64,000 bases of DNA from Pseudomonas sp. dw_358 (GCF_018449655.1 NZ_JAAVUX010000014.1:62001-126000), one strand, 5' to 3'; shown: positions 17,822 to 26,426, counted from the first letter of the stretch. Program-made: numbers and translations. Notes: a model not told the origin generated them from the letters alone.

Positions 17822-18733
17822 ATGAGCAGAAGCACGAGAATCACCGACCCCTCCTATGAGCTGATGGATGATCACGATGGACTGTCGGTCATCTATCGTC
17901 AGCACGGCTTCCCCTGCCCTTTGGTGCGCTGGCACTTTCACAAGGAATACGAGCTGCATTTGATCGTGGCCAGTTCCGGCAAGGTGTTTGTCGGCGACTA
18001 CATCGGCAACTTCAACCCGCGCAGCCTGTTCCTGACCGGCCCCAACCTGCCCCACAACTGGATCAGTCAGCTGGCCGAGGACGAGGTGGTCGACAAGCGC
18101 GACATGCTGGTCAATTTCACTGATGAACTGTTTGAAGGCGGCCACCTGATCTTCACCGAACTCAAGAGCCTGGCGCCATTGCTGGAACGCTCGCGCCAAG
18201 GCATCGAATTTCGCTGCCCGGACACGCTCGAACAAGCCCAGGGCCTGATGCAACAGATCGCCGACAGCCGCGGCGTGCGGCGGCTGGGGTATTTTCTGAT
18301 TTTGATGGAGTTGCTGGCGGCCTGCGAGGATTACCAGCTGCTCAGCGACATCACGGCGCCGCAACTGGCCGACGAGCACAACATCGACCGGACCAACCGG
18401 GCCGTGGACTACATCTTCAGCCACTACAGCCGCGAATTGACCCTCGAGGAAGTGGCCGAACATCTGGGCATGAAACCCACCTATTTCTCCCGGGTGTTCA
18501 AACAGTCCACGGGGCGGACCTTCGTCGAGTTCGTCAATCGCCTGCGCATCAGCAAATCCTGCGAACTGCTGGCCGACGGCGACAAACCGGTGACGGATGT
18601 GTGCTTCGAGTCCGGGTTCAACAACATTTCCAACTTCAACCGGCGCTTTCAGCAATTGAAAGGCATGACGCCTTCCCATTACCGGCGGTTGGCGGTGCAG
18701 CGGCTGACCGAGCAGAATCGGGCGGTGGGATGA
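17822..18733 (+). CDS. AraC-family transcriptional regulator with cupin-like sensor domain
   Basis: This is a 303-residue regulator. Residues ~30-90 form a cupin-type effector domain (PLVRWHFHKEYELHLIVASSGKVFVGDYIGNF). The C-terminal ~100 residues hold two helix-turn-helix motifs (LTLEEVAEHLGMKPTYFSRVFKQSTG and VTDVCFESGFNNISNFNRRFQQLKGMTPSHYRR). The second is the classic AraC signature. The ATG at 17822 is preferred; a TTG 27 nt upstream in frame is possible. It converges with mntH, leaving 14 nt between stops. The target genes are not evident; AraC proteins of this cupin type often control carbohydrate or carnitine/amine catabolism. Confidence 0.88.
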   Translation: MSRSTRITDPSYELMDDHDGLSVIYRQHGFPCPLVRWHFHKEYELHLIVASSGKVFVGDYIGNFNPRSLFLTGPNLPHNWISQLAEDEVVDKRDMLVNFTDELFEGGHLIFTELKSLAPLLERSRQGIEFRCPDTLEQAQGLMQQIADSRGVRRLGYFLILMELLAACEDYQLLSDITAPQLADEHNIDRTNRAVDYIFSHYSRELTLEEVAEHLGMKPTYFSRVFKQSTGRTFVEFVNRLRISKSCELLADGDKPVTDVCFESGFNNISNFNRRFQQLKGMTPSHYRRLAVQRLTEQNRAVG

Positions 18734-18747
18734 GACCACCGCCGGGG

Positions 18748-20148
18748 CTACCCGGCCATCACATCCACCAGCAGCTTCACATTCAACCCCACAATCAACG
18801 CCGCCACGGCCCAGGCGAGGGCCGTCACTGCACGGCCGGTCACAAACACGCCCATCAGCTTGCGGTCGGACACAAAGCGCACCAGCGGGATCACCGCGAA
18901 CGGCAGTTGCATCGACAGCACCACCTGGCTGAACACCAGCAAGCGCGCCGTCCCCGCTTCGCCGTAGAGCGCCGTGACCACCACCACCGGCACCACCGCC
19001 AGCCCACGGGTGAGCAGGCGTCGCGCCCAGTCGGGTATGCGCAGGTGCAGGAAGCCTTCCATGATGATCTGGCCCGCCAGGGTCGCGGTCACCGTGGAGT
19101 TGATCCCCGAGGCCAGTAACGCCACAGCGAACAGCGCCGAAGCGATGCCGATGCCAAGCATGGGCGACAGCAATTGGTAGGCCTGCTCGATGTCCACCAC
19201 GTCGGTACGTCCGGCGCTATGGAACACGGCGGCAGCGGTGATCAGGATCGCCGCGTTGACGAACAGCGCCAGCATCAACGCCACGGTGCTGTCGGTGACC
19301 GCCCAGCGCAGCCCCATGCGGCGCCCGGCCTCGGTGCGTTCGTAGGCACGGGTCTGCACGATGGAGGAATGCAAGTACAGGTTATGGGGCATGACCGTGG
19401 CGCCAATGATGCCGATGGCGACATACAGGACAGCCGGATTGGTGACGACTTGCGCCTGGGGAATGAAGCCGGCGAGGACATCGGCGATCACTGGCTGGGC
19501 CATGACCATCTGCGCGCCGAAGCAGGCGAAGATCAGGGTCAACAGGGCGATCACGAAGGCTTCCAGCGAGCGAAAGCCGCGGCGCATCAGCAACAGGATG
19601 AGGAACACGTCCAACGCAGACAGCACTGCCCCCCACACCAGCGGCAGTCCGAACAGCAGTTTCAGGGCAATGGCCGTGCCGATCACCTCGGCCAGGTCAC
19701 AGGCAACAATGGCCGCCTCGCAGGCCAGCCACAGCAGAATGCGCACCGGCGGCGAATAATGTGCGCGGCAGGCCTGAGCCAGGTCCAGCCCGGTGGCGAT
19801 GCCCAGCCGTGCTGCCAGCGCCTGCAACAGGATGGCCATCAGATTGGACAGCAGGATCACCGACAGCAGGGTGTAGCCAAACTGCGAGCCGCCGGCCAGG
19901 TCGGTGGCCCAGTTGCCCGGGTCCATGTAACCCACGGCGACCATATAACCGGGGCCGGCAAAGGCCAGCAGCCTGCGGACCCAGCTGCCGCCCTGAGGCA
20001 CTGCGACGCTGGCATTCAATTCGCCCATACTGCGCCGCTCGCCAGTGCCGAAGCGACCGAGCAGCGCCGGCTCGCCATCGTCGGCGCGAAAATTCAGCAG
20101 CTGTTTATTTCTGGCCAAATCGCTTGCCCCTTGGTTTTTGAACCGCAT
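18748..20148 (-). CDS. mntH: Nramp family proton-coupled manganese/divalent metal transporter MntH
   Basis: This 466-residue inner-membrane protein imports Mn2+ (and Fe2+) with protons. It has about 11 membrane helices. The metal-binding TM1 motif is YMDPGNWATDL (Asp, Pro, Gly, Asn present), and the TM6 motif is ATVMPHNLYLHSSIVQTR (Met, Pro, His present), both hallmarks of functional Nramp transporters. The N-terminus is ~40 residues longer than many MntH proteins; MGELNAS at 20028 is an alternative start. A Fur-like box lies ~92 nt upstream, between this gene and copC, which fits metal control. The gene stands alone, convergent with the AraC-type regulator. Confidence 0.93.
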   Translation of the reverse strand: MRFKNQGASDLARNKQLLNFRADDGEPALLGRFGTGERRSMGELNASVAVPQGGSWVRRLLAFAGPGYMVAVGYMDPGNWATDLAGGSQFGYTLLSVILLSNLMAILLQALAARLGIATGLDLAQACRAHYSPPVRILLWLACEAAIVACDLAEVIGTAIALKLLFGLPLVWGAVLSALDVFLILLLMRRGFRSLEAFVIALLTLIFACFGAQMVMAQPVIADVLAGFIPQAQVVTNPAVLYVAIGIIGATVMPHNLYLHSSIVQTRAYERTEAGRRMGLRWAVTDSTVALMLALFVNAAILITAAAVFHSAGRTDVVDIEQAYQLLSPMLGIGIASALFAVALLASGINSTVTATLAGQIIMEGFLHLRIPDWARRLLTRGLAVVPVVVVTALYGEAGTARLLVFSQVVLSMQLPFAVIPLVRFVSDRKLMGVFVTGRAVTALAWAVAALIVGLNVKLLVDVMAG

Positions 20149-20239
20149 CCATGATGGACCGCCCGGTCAGGGCAAAGATGCCCCAGGCATGACGGACGGC
20201 AACTGGGCGATGGGAGTCTATCCGCAATCGCGCCATATC

Positions 20240-20258
20240 GGTAGTGATTATCATTCAT
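20240..20258. promoter_or_regulatory. Fur-box-like palindrome between mntH and copC
   Basis: The 19-mer matches the Fur consensus (GATAATGATTATCATTATC orientation) at 14 of 19 positions, including an unbroken 11-base core TGATTATCATT. It lies 92 nt upstream of mntH and 125 nt upstream of copC. Iron- or manganese-responsive repression of mntH is the simplest reading. The match was counted by eye. Confidence 0.55.
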
Positions 20259-20382
20259 CAAGGACGCGATCACCCATGCAGACGTTCTACAGCCGCCATC
20301 GACTCGCTCAATCGGCCGCCGATTTGCCCAGCCCCCTGCCTTCGTGCTTTATTGGCCGCATTTTTCTGCCGAGGTGCCTGCC

Positions 20383-20766
20383 ATGCCTGCCCTGCCCCTG
20401 ACCGCCAAACGCCTGTTGAGCGCCACCGCGCTGTTGGCCAGCGCCATTGCTTCCAACGGTGTCTGGGCCCATGCCCACCTCAAGACCCAGACCCCCGCTG
20501 CCGACAGCACCGTGGCCGCCCCCGCGCAACTGCGCCTGGAGTTTTCCGAAGGCGTCGAGGCCGGCTTCAGCCAGGTGACGCTCACGCCGAGCAGCGGCAC
20601 GGCGCTGCCCCTCAAGCCGCTGGCCACCGCCGAGGGCGACAAGAAAGTACTGCTGGTCACCCCTGACCAACCCTTGTCCGCCGGTGATTACACGGTGAAT
20701 TGGCAGGTGATCTCGGTGGACACCCACAAGAGTGCCGGCAGCTACCACTTCAAGGTCGGTCAGTAA
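20383..20766 (+). CDS. copC: Periplasmic copper-binding protein CopC
   Basis: This is a 127-residue secreted protein starting at ATG 8 nt after GAGG (20371-20374). The signal peptide spans residues 1-29 and appears to be cut after VWA, leaving an N-terminal histidine (HAHLKTQTP), which is the first Cu(II) ligand in CopC. The other expected ligands, Asp and His, are in the C-terminal VDTHKSAGSYHF. The beta-sandwich pattern LRLEFSEGVEAGFSQVTL...PLSAGDYTVNWQVIS is typical. Met-rich Cu(I) segments of longer CopC forms are absent. It hands copper to the CopD membrane protein encoded 3 nt downstream. Confidence 0.92.
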   Translation: MPALPLTAKRLLSATALLASAIASNGVWAHAHLKTQTPAADSTVAAPAQLRLEFSEGVEAGFSQVTLTPSSGTALPLKPLATAEGDKKVLLVTPDQPLSAGDYTVNWQVISVDTHKSAGSYHFKVGQ

Positions 20767-20769
20767 CCC

Positions 20770-21633
20770 ATGAGCGCGTTGGTCATTGTCCGTTTCATTC
20801 ATTTCGCCACCCTCATGCTGGTGTTCGGCGCCGCCCTGTTCCGCCCGATGATGCTCGACCATCCGTCCCAGCAGAAACGTGTGCGCAACCTGCTCGACCC
20901 GTTGCTGTGCCTGCTGGCCGGGCTGGCATTGATCAGCGCGGCCCTGTGGCTGCTGTTGCTCGCCGCCGACCTGAACAATGTGCCGGTCACCGGCCTGAAC
21001 CTGGCGGCGGTGCAGAAAGTGTTGATGCAGACCTTCTTCGGCAAGGTCTGGAGCCTGCACCTGGTGCTGTGCGCCGGCCTCCTGCTGTGCCTGCGGATTC
21101 CCGGCGCACGCACGGCGGTGGTCGCCCGCCCCTTGAGTGCGCTGGCGCTGGCCACCTTGGCCCCGATCGGCCACGCCGTGATGCTCGACGGAGTTAATGG
21201 CACGCTGCTGGTGATCAATCAGTTGGTCCATCTGTTCTGCGTCGGTGCGTGGATGGGTGCGCTGATGCTGCTGACCTTCCTGCTGGCCCGACCCAATGGC
21301 CAGGACATCGACGAACTGCTGCTGCGCTTCAGCTCTATCGGCCTGGTGCTGGTGGGCGGCGTGCTGGTGACCGGCCTGATCAACGTGCGCGTATTGACCG
21401 GTTCCTACTGGCCGGTGCCGGGGCAATCCGGATTCGCCACGGTGCTGGCGGTCAAGGCGGCCTTGGTGCTGTGCATGCTGGGCCTCGCTGCCTGGCACCG
21501 CAGCCAGTTGCACCGCCCGCCGGTGAGCCAGCAGCAACTGCGCTGGACCGTCGGGATTGAATGGGCCTTGGGGTTTGGCGCGTTGGCAGCGGTGTCGTTG
21601 CTGGGGACCTTGGCGCCGGTGCCGGTGAACTGA
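20770..21633 (+). CDS. copD: Copper resistance/import inner-membrane protein CopD
   Basis: This 287-residue polytopic membrane protein has about eight helices and belongs to the CopD/PcoD family. Conserved histidines near helix ends are seen in VRFIHFATLMLVFGAALFRP, SLHLVLC, APIGHAVM and NQLVHLFCVGAWMGALM, the family's likely copper-coordinating positions. It starts 3 nt after copC, so the two are co-transcribed as a copper uptake or tolerance pair. No copA/copB multicopper oxidase genes or CopRS regulator are adjacent. The gene ends 62 nt from the convergent sigma-54 regulator, with a hairpin between. Confidence 0.9.
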   Translation: MSALVIVRFIHFATLMLVFGAALFRPMMLDHPSQQKRVRNLLDPLLCLLAGLALISAALWLLLLAADLNNVPVTGLNLAAVQKVLMQTFFGKVWSLHLVLCAGLLLCLRIPGARTAVVARPLSALALATLAPIGHAVMLDGVNGTLLVINQLVHLFCVGAWMGALMLLTFLLARPNGQDIDELLLRFSSIGLVLVGGVLVTGLINVRVLTGSYWPVPGQSGFATVLAVKAALVLCMLGLAAWHRSQLHRPPVSQQQLRWTVGIEWALGFGALAAVSLLGTLAPVPVN

Positions 21634-21662
21634 TCTGAAATGAGGGGGGTTGTGATGCCTGG

Positions 21663-21695
21663 GTGCATGGCCGGACAGCTGATCAGGCCATGCAC
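21663..21695. terminator. Hairpin between copD and nitA (likely terminator)
   Basis: A perfect 10-bp stem, GTGCATGGCC and GGCCATGCAC, encloses a 13-nt loop. It directly abuts the TAA of nitA on the minus strand and follows copD by 30 nt, so it may serve both convergent genes. There is no long T-run, so it is a terminator candidate by position and stem strength only. Confidence 0.6.
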
Positions 21696-23585
21696 TTATC
21701 CCGCCTCGATGTCCAACCGCTTCAACCGCGAAGCCAAGGTCGTCGGCTTCACCCCCAGCAACTCCGCCGCCCCGCCCTTGCCGAACAGTTTGCCCTTGGC
21801 CATCTGAAGCGCCATCAGCATGTTCTGTCGTTCCAGCCCGCGCATCTGCTCTTCGGTCAACAGGGTCGATTGCGCCTGGGCCGGTGCCGGGCGCAGCTCG
21901 TCCGGCAGGTCGAAATTGAGCTCAGCGCCCTGGGAAGTGATCAGGGCCCGCTCCACCACATTCTGCAGCTCGCGGATGTTGCCCGGCCAGGTGTAGCGCT
22001 GCAACCGCTCGATGTCGCTGTTGCGCAGGCGCCGGCCGGACATGTTCAGGCGCTGGCCGATCTGACGCAGAAAATGCGCGGCCAGGGGAGCGATGTCCAT
22101 CGGCCGTTCACGCAGGGCCGGGGACTGGATGGGAAACACGTTCAGGCGAAAATACAGGTCCTCGCGAAAGCGCCGCGCCTGGACCTCTCCACGCAGGTCG
22201 CGGTTAGTGGCGGCGACGATGCGCACGTCGACACGCCGGGTGCGCTCCTCGCCCACCCGCTCGAATTGGCCTTCCTGTAACACCCGCAGCAACTTGCTCT
22301 GCAACTCCAGGGGGATCTCGCCGATCTCGTCGAGAAACAACGTGCCCCCGTCGGCCAGTTCGAAGCGCCCCACGCGATCGCGTACCGCGCCGGTAAAGGC
22401 GCCGCGAATATGGCCGAAGAATTCGCTTTCGAACAGTTCCGCCGGAATCGCCGCACAGTTGACCCGGATCAACGGCTCACTGCTGCGCCGGCTGGCCTGG
22501 TGAATGGCCCGGGCGATCAGCTCCTTGCCAGTGCCGGATTCACCGTTGATCAAGACGCTGGCGTCGGTGGGGGCGACCACGTCGATCTGCTTGATGATCT
22601 TGAGGATCGCCTCGCTTTGGCCGACGATTTCCCGAAAGTTGTGCTCGATGTGGATCTCTTCCTGCAAGTAGGCGTTCTGCTCTTCGAGCCGGCGCTTGAG
22701 CACCTTGAGTTCCTCCAGCGCGGTCTGTAGCTGGTTCTCCGTGGTGCGCCGCTCGGTGATGTCGCGAAACACCACCACTGCCCCGGCAATGCGGCCGTCG
22801 TCGATCACCGGGGTGCTGGTGAACTCCACCGGAAAGCTGCTGCCATCGCGGCGCCAGAACACCTCCTGGCGGCCCTCGTGCACCACACCGTCGTGCACCG
22901 CCTTGTAGATCGGGCAGTCCTCCACCGGGTAATGGCTGCCGTCGGCGTGGCTGTGGTGATGAATGCGGTGGATGTTCTTGCCGATCATGTCCGCGGGCGC
23001 CCAGCCCAGCATGCGCGCGCCGGCCGGGTTGACGAAGGTGGCGAGGCCCGCGCTGTCGATGCTGTAGATCCCGTCGCCGACGGCACTGAGCAGCAACTGA
23101 TTGTCGCGCTCACTCTCCTGAAACAGGTTGAGGATGTTGCGCCACTCGATCAGGCCGCCACGCATGGTCCGCTCGGTGTGGGCCTGGTCACGCTGGTAGC
23201 GCTCGCTGCTCTGCTCGCGCAACACCAGGATCATCTGCTGGCGGCCCTTGACGCCCAGCAGGGTCGCCGAGATTTCCAGTTGCAGGCGCTCGCCGCTCTT
23301 GCAGTTGCAACTGAGCTCGTCGGTCCAGCCCCGGCCTTTTTCCATGACCGCCTGGCTGAACACGATCAGGTCCGGCAACTGGTGGCCGAACAGGCGGCTG
23401 ACCGGCCAGTCCAACAACTCCTGGCGTGAATAGCCCAGCAACTTGCAGGCGGCCACGTTGAGGTCGCCGAAACGGTCGCCGTAGGGGTCCAGCAAGGCGA
23501 TGGCTTCGCTGCAATGCTCGAACACCATGTGCCGGTTGGAATAGGCCAGATCGGCCCAGCCGCTAAGTGAATCGGGGTCGCCCAT
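21696..23585 (-). CDS. nitA: Sigma-54-dependent transcriptional activator with PAS domains (NitA of the Nit1C cluster)
   Basis: This is a 629-residue enhancer-binding protein. Two PAS-type domains occupy ~20-125 and ~155-280 (the second ends VVFRDITERR), followed by a coiled coil (~285-312). The AAA+ domain has Walker A GESGTGKE (348-355), the sigma-54 contact loop GAFTGA (395-400) and Walker B GGTLFLDEIGEIP (413-425). The C-terminus is a Fis-type helix-turn-helix (AAELLGVKPTTLASRLKRLDIEAG). PAS sensing suggests a small ligand, redox or energy signal. It is divergent from the nitrilase cluster, whose upstream region has a -24/-12 promoter, so it most likely activates that cluster. The symbol follows the Nit1C naming. 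Confidence 0.9.
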   Translation of the reverse strand: MGDPDSLSGWADLAYSNRHMVFEHCSEAIALLDPYGDRFGDLNVAACKLLGYSRQELLDWPVSRLFGHQLPDLIVFSQAVMEKGRGWTDELSCNCKSGERLQLEISATLLGVKGRQQMILVLREQSSERYQRDQAHTERTMRGGLIEWRNILNLFQESERDNQLLLSAVGDGIYSIDSAGLATFVNPAGARMLGWAPADMIGKNIHRIHHHSHADGSHYPVEDCPIYKAVHDGVVHEGRQEVFWRRDGSSFPVEFTSTPVIDDGRIAGAVVVFRDITERRTTENQLQTALEELKVLKRRLEEQNAYLQEEIHIEHNFREIVGQSEAILKIIKQIDVVAPTDASVLINGESGTGKELIARAIHQASRRSSEPLIRVNCAAIPAELFESEFFGHIRGAFTGAVRDRVGRFELADGGTLFLDEIGEIPLELQSKLLRVLQEGQFERVGEERTRRVDVRIVAATNRDLRGEVQARRFREDLYFRLNVFPIQSPALRERPMDIAPLAAHFLRQIGQRLNMSGRRLRNSDIERLQRYTWPGNIRELQNVVERALITSQGAELNFDLPDELRPAPAQAQSTLLTEEQMRGLERQNMLMALQMAKGKLFGKGGAAELLGVKPTTLASRLKRLDIEAG

Positions 23586-23612
23586 GGCTACGCAATCTCG
23601 TGATGTGGCATG

Positions 23613-23624
23613 ACGAATATTCGT
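23613..23624. promoter_or_regulatory. Palindrome ACGAATATTCGT, candidate upstream activator site for NitA
   Basis: This perfect 12-bp palindrome lies 28 nt upstream of the nitA start and about 120 nt upstream of the -24 element of the nitB promoter, the usual distance for an enhancer-binding protein. A second, weaker dyad (GTCATT-C-AATGAC, 23700-23712) lies closer to the promoter. Binding by NitA is an inference. Confidence 0.5.
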
Positions 23625-23743
23625 ATTTCTACGGGAAAGCGTAATCCCTCGATAGCCTCAGTCAGCGCTGGAAAAACCGGTGCAGATGGCTTTTTTAAGG
23701 TCATTCAATGACTTGGATTGCGCAAACCCGGCAGAAATATTTC

Positions 23744-23759
23744 TGGCACGGCGTTCGCT
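23744..23759 (+). promoter_or_regulatory. Sigma-54 (-24/-12) promoter of the Nit1C operon
   Basis: The sequence TGGCACG-GCGT-TCGCT matches the sigma-54 consensus TGGCACR-N4-TTGCW except for one base in the -12 block. The GG (23745-23746) and GC (23757-23758) have the required 10-nt spacing. Transcription would start near 23770, leaving a ~60-nt leader before nitB. The divergent gene encodes a sigma-54 activator, which supports the call. Confidence 0.85.
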
Positions 23760-23829
23760 CTACTGCTTGCAAGGGGCAGGCCTGTAAAAGCTGCCTCGTC
23801 CTCAGCCAAGCACTACGGAGAAGCAGCAC

Positions 23830-24312
23830 ATGCCAAACGTTGACATTGCCCACTATCAAGACGGCGACTTCCTGGTCAATTACGAAGAAAAAGTCTTCGA
23901 GGACGTCAAGGCCGAACCCGGCGAGAAGGCCCTGCTGACCTTTCACACCATCGCTTTCGAAGGCTCCATCGGGCTGGTCAACCTGCTCCAGGCCAAGCGG
24001 CTGCTGCGCAAGGGCTTCGAGACCAAGATCCTGCTCTACGGACCGGGCGTGCAGCTGGGTGTGCAGCGCGGCTTCCCGACCCTGGGCGCCGAAGCCTTCC
24101 CCGGACACTTGGCGGTAAATAATCAGATCAAGGCGTTCATGGCCGAGGGCGGCGAAGTGTATGCCTGCCGGTTTGCCTTGCAGGCGCTGTACGGCCAGAC
24201 CGAAAAGGCGCTGATCGAGGGTATCCGCCCGATCAACCCGCTGGACGTGATGGACCTGCGCCTGCTGATGCGCCGCGAGGGCGCGATGATCATTGACACC
24301 TGGACAGCCTGA
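23830..24312 (+). CDS. nitB: Nit1C conserved small protein (MSMEG_0572 family)
   Basis: This 160-residue cytoplasmic protein belongs to a family found almost only in Nit1-type nitrilase clusters (the 'MSMEG_0572 family nitrogen starvation response protein'). It has an alternating alpha/beta pattern with a glycine-rich turn (ALLTFHTIAFEGSIGLVNLLQAKRLLRKGFETKILLYGPGVQLG) that recalls DsrE/F-like folds. The ATG is 9 nt after GGAG. No catalytic motif is known; one conserved cysteine lies in VYACRFALQ. It is the first gene after the -24/-12 promoter and is 70 nt from the nitrilase gene. The function is unknown; genetic context ties it to cyanide or nitrile nitrogen use. Confidence 0.82.
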   Translation: MPNVDIAHYQDGDFLVNYEEKVFEDVKAEPGEKALLTFHTIAFEGSIGLVNLLQAKRLLRKGFETKILLYGPGVQLGVQRGFPTLGAEAFPGHLAVNNQIKAFMAEGGEVYACRFALQALYGQTEKALIEGIRPINPLDVMDLRLLMRREGAMIIDTWTA

Positions 24313-24382
24313 TCGAACCTGCGCCGGCCTGCGATGACGCCGGCACAGCCACCCCCTCCTGAACCCTTTGAGAGCTCGGCCC

Positions 24383-25339
24383 ATGCCCACCATCCGCGCC
24401 GCCGCCGTGCAGTTCAGCCCTGTGCTCTACTCGCGCCAGGCCACCGTCGACAAACTCGTCAGCACGTTGCTGGCCCTGGGCCGCGAAGGTGTGCAATTCG
24501 CGGTCTTTCCCGAGACCGTGGTGCCTTACTACCCCTACTTCTCCTTCGTCCAGGCACCCTTCGCCATGGGCAAGGAACACCTGCAGTTGCTGGAAGAATC
24601 GGTGCGCGTGCCGTCCGACACCACCCGCCAGATCGGCGAAGCCTGCCGCGAAGCCGGGATTGTCGCCTGCATCGGCGTCAACGAGCGCGACGGCGGCACG
24701 CTCTACAACGCCCAACTGCTGTTCGACGCCGACGGCACGCTGATCCAGCACCGGCGCAAGATCACCCCCACCTACCACGAGCGCATGGTCTGGGGCCAAG
24801 GCGATGGCTCGGGGCTGTGCACCACCGACAGCGCCGTGGGCCGCATCGGCGCCCTGGCGTGCTGGGAGCACTACAATCCGCTGGCACGCTATGCGCTGAT
24901 GGCCGACGGCGAACAGATCCATGCAGCGATGTTCCCCGGCTCCCTGGTGGGCCAGGTGTTTGCCGAGCAGATCGAAGTGACCATCCGCCACCACGCACTG
25001 GAAAGCGGCTGCTTTGTGGTCAACGCCACTGCCTGGCTGAACGGCGAGCAGCAGGCGCAGATCATGGCCGACACCGGTTGCTGCATCGAACCCATCTCCG
25101 GTGGCTGCTTCACCGCCATCGTCACCCCCGAAGGCAAGTTGCTGGGCGAGCCCCTGTGCGAGGGCGAAGGCTGGGTGATCGCCGACCTGGATTTTGCCTT
25201 GATCGACAAACGCAAACGCATGATGGATTCGGTGGGCCACTACAGTCGCCCCGAACTGCTCAGCCTGTTGATCGACCGCCGTCCCGCGTTGCACGTCCAG
25301 CAGCGCGACGCCGCCTACAAGGTGCACGCTCATGACTGA
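24383..25339 (+). CDS. nitC: Nit1-type nitrilase (carbon-nitrogen hydrolase)
   Basis: This is a 318-residue cytoplasmic hydrolase of the nitrilase superfamily. The catalytic triad is visible: Glu44 in FPETVVPYYPYF, Lys126 in HRRKITPTYHERMVWGQGDG, and Cys160 in ALACWEHYNPLARYALM. The motif CWEHYNP is specific to true nitrilases, which convert nitriles to acids and ammonia, as opposed to CWE-less amidases. The ATG at 24383 is preferred over an in-frame TTG at 24368. Nit1C clusters have been linked to growth on cyanide as nitrogen source in P. fluorescens NCIMB 11764, which suggests that cyanide or a cyanide-derived nitrile is the physiological substrate. It overlaps the radical SAM gene by 8 nt. 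Confidence 0.92.
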   Translation: MPTIRAAAVQFSPVLYSRQATVDKLVSTLLALGREGVQFAVFPETVVPYYPYFSFVQAPFAMGKEHLQLLEESVRVPSDTTRQIGEACREAGIVACIGVNERDGGTLYNAQLLFDADGTLIQHRRKITPTYHERMVWGQGDGSGLCTTDSAVGRIGALACWEHYNPLARYALMADGEQIHAAMFPGSLVGQVFAEQIEVTIRHHALESGCFVVNATAWLNGEQQAQIMADTGCCIEPISGGCFTAIVTPEGKLLGEPLCEGEGWVIADLDFALIDKRKRMMDSVGHYSRPELLSLLIDRRPALHVQQRDAAYKVHAHD

Positions 25340-26426
25340 AGCCCTGATCGCCCACAACGACCTGCTCGCCGACCTGCAATGCCACGGCGTACGCTGGCAA
25401 GGTGCCGACGGTCTGGCCCGCAAGGGCGGCGCCGGCCCGTCCGACCACAAGGCCCTGACCCTGGGCGAGCACACGGCCATGGTACCGATGCTCAACCGCG
25501 CCTCGCTGGATTCGCCCTACAGCGCCGTGCCCGATGCCCTGGGCGGCCAGGCGCTGATCTTTCGCGAAGGTTTGCAGGTGGGCCAGGTGCAACTGCCCGG
25601 GGTGCCGAACTTTTATGCCCTGAGCACCGCCGACGGCACACCGTATTGGAAGATCGCCACCTTGCACAGCAAGGACGTGCTGGCCACCACCGTGCTGCAG
25701 CACTGCATCCGCATGAACGAGGCGGCCAGCGCCTGTCAGTTCTGCGCCATCGACCAGTCCCTGGCGGCAGGCAAGACCATTGCCCGCAAACGCCCGGCGC
25801 AGCTGGCCGAAGTGGCGGCCGCCGCGGTGCGGCTGGACGGCGTCAAGCACATGGTCATGACCACCGGCACGCCGCAGACCCCGGACCGTGGCGCGGCCAT
25901 CCTCTGCGAATCCGCAGCGGCCGTGACCCGTGCCGTCAATCTGCCGATCCAGGCCCAGTGCGAGCCACCGGACCATGACCACTGGTTCCAGCGCCTGCGC
26001 GACAGCGGCGTAGTGTCCCTGGGCATGCACCTGGAAGCGGTCACCGACGCGGTACGTCAGCGCATCATGCCGGGCAAGGCGCAGGTGCCGCTGAGCCGCT
26101 ACTTCAGCGCCTTCGAAGCGGCCGTGAAGGTGTTCGGTCATGGTCAGGTCAGCACCTACATCCTCGCCGGGCTCGGCGACAGCGAACAGGCCATCGCCGA
26201 GATGAGCGAGCGCCTGGCCGGGATGGGCGTGTACCCCTTCGTGGTGCCCTTCGTGCCCATCGATGGCACTCCGCTGGCCCGCCATGCAAAGCCCGACAGC
26301 CATTTCATGCAGCGCCTCTACCCGCGCATCGGCGCCAGCCTGCGCCGCCACGGCCTGCACTCGGCCAACATAAACGCTGGCTGCGCCAAATGCGGCGCCT
26401 GCTCGGCGCTCAAACACCACGAATGA
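25332..26426 (+). CDS. nitD: Radical SAM protein of the Nit1C cluster (MSMEG_0568 family)
   Basis: This 364-residue protein belongs to the radical SAM family tied to Nit1 clusters. The cluster cysteines are not CX3CX2C: the best candidates are Cys125, Cys135 and Cys138 (HCIRMNEAASACQFC), a CX9CX2C spacing like that of Elp3. Downstream the usual barrel features follow (KHMVMTTGTPQTPDRGA, a GGE-like TTGTP strand; QAQCEPP; SLGMHLEAV; STYILAGLGDSEQAI). The C-terminus holds CAKCGAC (Cys351, 354, 357), a possible auxiliary cluster site. The reaction is unknown; it may build or modify the compound hydrolysed by the nitrilase. The start overlaps the nitrilase stop, so the two are translated together. 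Confidence 0.88.
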   Translation: MTEALIAHNDLLADLQCHGVRWQGADGLARKGGAGPSDHKALTLGEHTAMVPMLNRASLDSPYSAVPDALGGQALIFREGLQVGQVQLPGVPNFYALSTADGTPYWKIATLHSKDVLATTVLQHCIRMNEAASACQFCAIDQSLAAGKTIARKRPAQLAEVAAAAVRLDGVKHMVMTTGTPQTPDRGAAILCESAAAVTRAVNLPIQAQCEPPDHDHWFQRLRDSGVVSLGMHLEAVTDAVRQRIMPGKAQVPLSRYFSAFEAAVKVFGHGQVSTYILAGLGDSEQAIAEMSERLAGMGVYPFVVPFVPIDGTPLARHAKPDSHFMQRLYPRIGASLRRHGLHSANINAGCAKCGACSALKHHE

